In this document: one piece after another, positions 60,815 through 64,000 of the stretch | Numbering within the stretch: the first letter of the stretch is position 1 | Layout of the letters: every line of letters begins with the position of its first letter | Source of the DNA: Paenibacillus wynnii | GTDB taxonomy: Bacteria; Bacillota; Bacilli; Paenibacillales; Paenibacillaceae | Direction of reading: 5' to 3' | DNA length: 64,000 nt | Assembly: GCF_000757885.1 (NCBI RefSeq) | Contig: NZ_JQCR01000002.1 | Coordinates: 2,294,001-2,358,000 of the forward strand | Notes under the pieces: generated by a model | What the model was told of the DNA's origin: nothing | Databases searched by the model: none | The model's input: the letters and a program-made list of their open reading frames with translations, nothing else | Made by a program: the position numbers and the translations under genes

Positions 60815-62329
60815 CTATTTAACAGTATTCTTACTAGCCTCGTCAGTAGGAATTCCTGCTTCCTTATCCTCGGGGGGTTCAAGGCTTCCCCATACGGAGA
60901 CACTGCCGCTATTCACTTTGAAGGTTGCCCAGCCGTCCTTTTCAATGGTTATGGACTCTTGCCGGTTCTTTGTGAAGTCAACCCAGGCTTCACCCGCACG
61001 ATGTTCGCCTACGAACATTCGCTTCTCACCATCATCACCGTTGGAGATTACGACCGCACAGCCCGTCCCCTCATATTCCTCGACTCCGCGCCGAACCCAG
61101 CCTATGGTGTTAGGATGGTCGAAATAATCCTCCTGCTCGCCGTATGCTTTTTGATAGCGGACATAGAGCAGGGGATCTATAGCCGTCTTCTTGCTATCCA
61201 CCGGTGAGGGGCCGCCGATCCCGTAATAGTCTCCATAGAATATGACAGGATAGCCGTCCCGGCGGAGCAGGGTCAGAGCATAGGCACTTTGCTTGAACCA
61301 ATCCCCAACCCATGATTCCAGCGCTTCGTGGGGCTGTGAGTCATGGTTGTCTACGAAGGTTACGGCGTTGGCGGGATGCGTCTGGACAAGGGTATCCTCG
61401 AAAATTTTGGTCAGATCAAAGTCTCTGCCCCCTAGCGAAGCAGCATGAAGCTTGTAATGGAGGGAAACATCGAATAAATCGATCTGACAATCCACGGTGT
61501 TCAAAAATTCCCGGCAGGCATTTAAGTCCGAATTCCAGAACTCCCCAACGATATAGAAATCCTCACCGCGCTTTTTGGTCATCTCTGCTGCGAATTCTTT
61601 GATGAAATCATGATTAATATGCTTAATGGCATCCAATCGATAGCCGCTGCATTGGAGTGTATCCACCAGCCATTTACCCCATTCCAGCATTTCTCTATGA
61701 ACCTCTGGATGGCTGTAATCAATATTGGCGAACATGAGATAATCATAGTTACCGAACTCATTATCCACATTCGAATTCCAGCTTTTATTCTCGCCTATAA
61801 TTCGGAACACACCACTGCGGTTTTCTTTAGCATCAAAGTCGGTGCCGTTGAAATGACTGAAGTCCCATTTAAAGGTGGAATATTCATCTCCGCGGCCCGG
61901 GAAGGTGAACTTGGTCCAACCCTCAATCTCAAAAGGCTGCGATATGTCCTCCATCCGATTATGGGGATCCACCTCAATGACCTGGAAGGTTTCCTTTTCA
62001 TCTGCACCGGCTTTATGATTCATGACTAGGTCTACGTAAACGGCGATGCCATTCTTTTGGCACTCGGCAATGGCTTCAACCAGCTCCTGCTTGGTGCCGT
62101 ATTTTGTACGGATGGTTCCCTTTTGATCAAATTCCCCAAGATCGTACAGATCATATACACCATATCCCGTATCCTCTGCGGAGACAGCCTTTGTAACGGG
62201 TGGTATCCAGACCGCATCTATACCCACCGCCTTGAGGTCCGGTGCCAGCTCGCTAAGATGCTTCCAATGATTTCCGTCAGCGATAACATGCCACTCAAAA
62301 AATTGTATCATCGTATGGTTACGTTTCAT
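60815..62329 (-). CDS. Cytoplasmic alpha-amylase (GH13 subfamily 5)
   Basis: The product is about 504 residues and starts MKRNHTMIQFFEWH, as in the liquefying amylase group. There is no signal peptide, so it acts inside the cell on maltodextrin or glycogen. Conserved regions: VDLVMNHKAG, nucleophile Asp in GYRLDAIKHIN, acid/base Glu in DFYIVGEFW, and FVDNHDSQP. AAGGGA is nine bases before this ATG; upstream TTG and ATG codons lie too close. A 25-residue polar C-terminal extension follows the usual end. It lies 40 bases after the DUF72 gene on the same strand. Confidence 0.92.
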   Translation of the reverse strand: MKRNHTMIQFFEWHVIADGNHWKHLSELAPDLKAVGIDAVWIPPVTKAVSAEDTGYGVYDLYDLGEFDQKGTIRTKYGTKQELVEAIAECQKNGIAVYVDLVMNHKAGADEKETFQVIEVDPHNRMEDISQPFEIEGWTKFTFPGRGDEYSTFKWDFSHFNGTDFDAKENRSGVFRIIGENKSWNSNVDNEFGNYDYLMFANIDYSHPEVHREMLEWGKWLVDTLQCSGYRLDAIKHINHDFIKEFAAEMTKKRGEDFYIVGEFWNSDLNACREFLNTVDCQIDLFDVSLHYKLHAASLGGRDFDLTKIFEDTLVQTHPANAVTFVDNHDSQPHEALESWVGDWFKQSAYALTLLRRDGYPVIFYGDYYGIGGPSPVDSKKTAIDPLLYVRYQKAYGEQEDYFDHPNTIGWVRRGVEEYEGTGCAVVISNGDDGEKRMFVGEHRAGEAWVDFTKNRQESITIEKDGWATFKVNSGSVSVWGSLEPPEDKEAGIPTDEASKNTVK

Positions 62330-62370
62330 CTCACACATTCCCTTCAATCCACTTTATATGTAGAATTTCT

Positions 62371-63216
62371 CTAGAATAAGTCCAACTGGCGCGGGGCTAA
62401 TCCCTGTTCTTCAGAGCCCAGCATAGCTTGAAGCTCTTTCGCATTATCAGTAGCATCACCGCCTGAATTATTGTTAAACACTACGTACACAACTTTTGAA
62501 GATTTCTCTAGTTGAAGCAGGTGCTCACGCCACTCCTCGAGCTCTTCGGTGCTATAACGGTATAGATATCGAAGATTGCGCCAATCCGGATGCTGACTCT
62601 GATTCCAACCTCCCACACTACGTCCGTGCATGCGGACTAAGGTCATCTCCGGCGAGGTAGCCACAGGAACTATGGGAACGGAGCCGGAACCGGCTTGAGG
62701 CTCATCCACAACCGTATGAATCCAGCCTTCCTGCTCCAAAAGCTGAAGGGTCTTATCTCGGTATTGGGGACTGTACCAGCTGCTATTACGGAATTCAAGC
62801 GCACAAGGGACGTCCAGCATCAATTCTTTGGTCTCGTGTAAACGATTAATGTTCTCCCGGGTGCAATCGAACCAAGGCGGGAACTGGAACAAAGTCATCG
62901 CCAACTTCCCGCCGCGAATCACCGGTTGAATGGAATGATGGAAGGCTTGGAACATTTCCTCTATGGTATCATAATAGTTCTTCTTACCGCGCAGATGGCC
63001 TGTCATTCCTTGATAAGCCTTAACAATAAAGCTAAAGCCGTCCGGTGTTTGTTCCACCCATTTGGTATAATTTTTAACAGGCTGCACTGCATAAAAGGAG
63101 CTGTCGATTTCTACAATCGAGAAATGGGCGCTGTATGTGGGCAGTCGCAGGGCCGGTTTGATTTTGCCGTACAGCTCCTCATGATCCCCGAATCCTGTTA
63201 GACCTATCTTAATCAT
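62371..63216 (-). CDS. DUF72 (YecE-like) protein
   Basis: The 281-residue TIM-barrel-like protein has family signatures HFSIVEIDSSFYAVQ, FSFIVKAYQGMTGHLRG, LFQFPPWF, ALEFRNSSWY and VYVVFNNNSGGDATDNA. The function of DUF72 is not established; the fold suggests a sugar or phosphate ligand. GGAGGCGGG precedes the ATG. Cotranscription with the amylase gene is likely given the short gap. Confidence 0.88.
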   Translation of the reverse strand: MIKIGLTGFGDHEELYGKIKPALRLPTYSAHFSIVEIDSSFYAVQPVKNYTKWVEQTPDGFSFIVKAYQGMTGHLRGKKNYYDTIEEMFQAFHHSIQPVIRGGKLAMTLFQFPPWFDCTRENINRLHETKELMLDVPCALEFRNSSWYSPQYRDKTLQLLEQEGWIHTVVDEPQAGSGSVPIVPVATSPEMTLVRMHGRSVGGWNQSQHPDWRNLRYLYRYSTEELEEWREHLLQLEKSSKVVYVVFNNNSGGDATDNAKELQAMLGSEEQGLAPRQLDLF

Positions 63217-63401
63217 ACCCCCGCCTCCTTCTAAATGTGCGAATATAATCTGATTTAAGTGTCAGCTATTCCTTATTAAACGAAATAGGTGGTGTGAAAA
63301 ACAGGGAGTGTTGATTTAAATCTCGAATTCATGCAACATGAAGGTAATAACAGAAGCCCATTCAATGTAAAGCCCAGTTTGACAACGAAGGAGAGCTACC
63401 C

Positions 63402-64000
63402 ATGGAGCATAAGTTTCAGCAACTAAGTAAGAATGTAATCATTATGCACGCGGAGCATGACACGGACCGACCTATTTTGGCAGCGGTACTAGGTGGCAGA
63501 CGCACCCTTCTGATGGATGCGGGCAATTCACCGGCTCACGCAGAGCTATTCCGCGAAGAGTTGTCCAAAAGGGGCTATAGACAGCCTGATATTCTAGCTC
63601 TAACCCATTGGCACTGGGATCATACCTTCGGCATGTCCGCCTGGAATCTGCCTGCAGTAGCCCATGTAGAGACCGCCAACGCACTAGCTTCTTTGGCAGG
63701 GCTGGACTGGTCAGAGGCTTGTCTTGAGCAGCTGGTAACTGAGGGCACGATTAGTAAGGAAAGTGCTGCTGATATACGCAAGGAATACGGGGAAGAGCGG
63801 ACCATCACGCTGATGGAGCCGGACATAATTTTTAAAGACCGAATTACCCTTGATCTTGGCGGAGTTACTTGTGAACTGGTTCATGTAGGCGGGGATCATT
63901 CAGAGGACTCCTGCTTCTTATATGTGAAAGAAGATCGTATCTTATTTCTTGGAGATGCCCTCGGCCCCTCTGTTTATGGAGGACCGCGAAAATACAGCAG
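63402..64000 (+). CDS. MBL-fold metallo-hydrolase, 3' end outside window
   Basis: The frame is open to the right edge (199 codons seen). AAGGAGAG precedes the ATG. The metal motif HWHWDH is at residues 69-74 and the next ligands appear in VHVGGDHSEDS and FLGDALGPS. This is the glyoxalase-II/lactonase-like branch of metallo-beta-lactamase-fold proteins. No anchor or signal peptide is visible, unlike the other MBL protein at 2.0-3.1 kb. Substrate unknown. Confidence 0.85.
   Translation, partial: MEHKFQQLSKNVIIMHAEHDTDRPILAAVLGGRRTLLMDAGNSPAHAELFREELSKRGYRQPDILALTHWHWDHTFGMSAWNLPAVAHVETANALASLAGLDWSEACLEQLVTEGTISKESAADIRKEYGEERTITLMEPDIIFKDRITLDLGGVTCELVHVGGDHSEDSCFLYVKEDRILFLGDALGPSVYGGPRKYS

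Overview
The window looks like chromosomal DNA of a Paenibacillus-type Gram-positive bacterium. The sequence shows strong AGGAGG-like ribosome sites, TTGACA/TATAAT promoters, frequent TTG/GTG starts, hairpin-plus-T terminators, Cys-anchored solute-binding lipoproteins, a YesM/YesN-type two-component pair, a stalk-like copper-amine-oxidase-N-domain protein and CcpA-type cre sites. The genus is inferred from gene content and style; no rRNA or tRNA is present to confirm it.

Layout. 0-4.4 kb: the end of a HAD hydrolase, gdhA, a metallo-beta-lactamase-fold enzyme, and a cold-shock gene followed by ydjO. 4.4-10.4 kb: a carbohydrate-sensing kinase/regulator pair and an ABC importer (binding protein and two permeases, no ATPase) with CcpA-type sites. 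10.4-16.3 kb: a MATE exporter, a secreted stalk-like protein, pepT, a 0.9-kb repeat-rich gap and a luciferase-like monooxygenase. 16.5-25.1 kb: a LacI regulator with four matching operators, an AglEFG-like alpha-glucoside importer, and a GH65 phosphorylase fused to beta-phosphoglucomutase. 25.1-28.2 kb: a DinB-like gene, then a sucrose phosphorylase-LacI operon under a perfect 34-bp palindromic operator. Together these form a phosphorolytic disaccharide locus that yields glucose phosphates without spending ATP on a kinase.

28.3-32.8 kb carries a c-di-GMP group: a receptor-like GGDEF-EAL protein, a small secreted helical protein and a cupin-HD-GYP protein. 32.8-37.1 kb has aldehyde dehydrogenase, aldo/keto reductase, flavin reductase-like and FUSC-like genes. 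37.3-41.2 kb is potABCD. 41.2-47.6 kb is accessory in character: a noncoding stretch of 9-bp and 82-bp tandem repeats flanked by two diverged copies of a palindrome-rich module, a PD-(D/E)XK-like nuclease with a predicted winged helix, a methyltransferase, mqnD-mqnB (futalosine menaquinone pathway, with a very GC-rich mqnB), and an intact IS1182-like element inside one of the palindromes. 47.7-50.4 kb is an MhqR-type quinone-detoxification locus with two near-identical operators. 50.4-64 kb holds a second 52-bp tandem array, an unusual XRE regulator, a DUF1835 protein, two drug/metabolite exporters, oxidoreductases, an ECF biotin importer with a fused ATPase-T component, a cytoplasmic alpha-amylase, a DUF72 protein and the start of another metallo-hydrolase.

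The most unusual content is in the intergenic DNA. (1) A ~41-44 bp hairpin module occurs at three loci; at two it ends three bases before the Shine-Dalgarno sequence, and at the third it interrupts a larger repeat. (2) A ~210-240 bp dispersed repeat has two inverted copies, 53 kb apart, whose hairpin shows a compensatory base-pair change. (3) Two 52-bp tandem arrays, 36 kb apart, share a core. (4) A palindrome family surrounds the nuclease gene and was the target of the insertion sequence. No CRISPR array, prophage or obvious defence island is seen.
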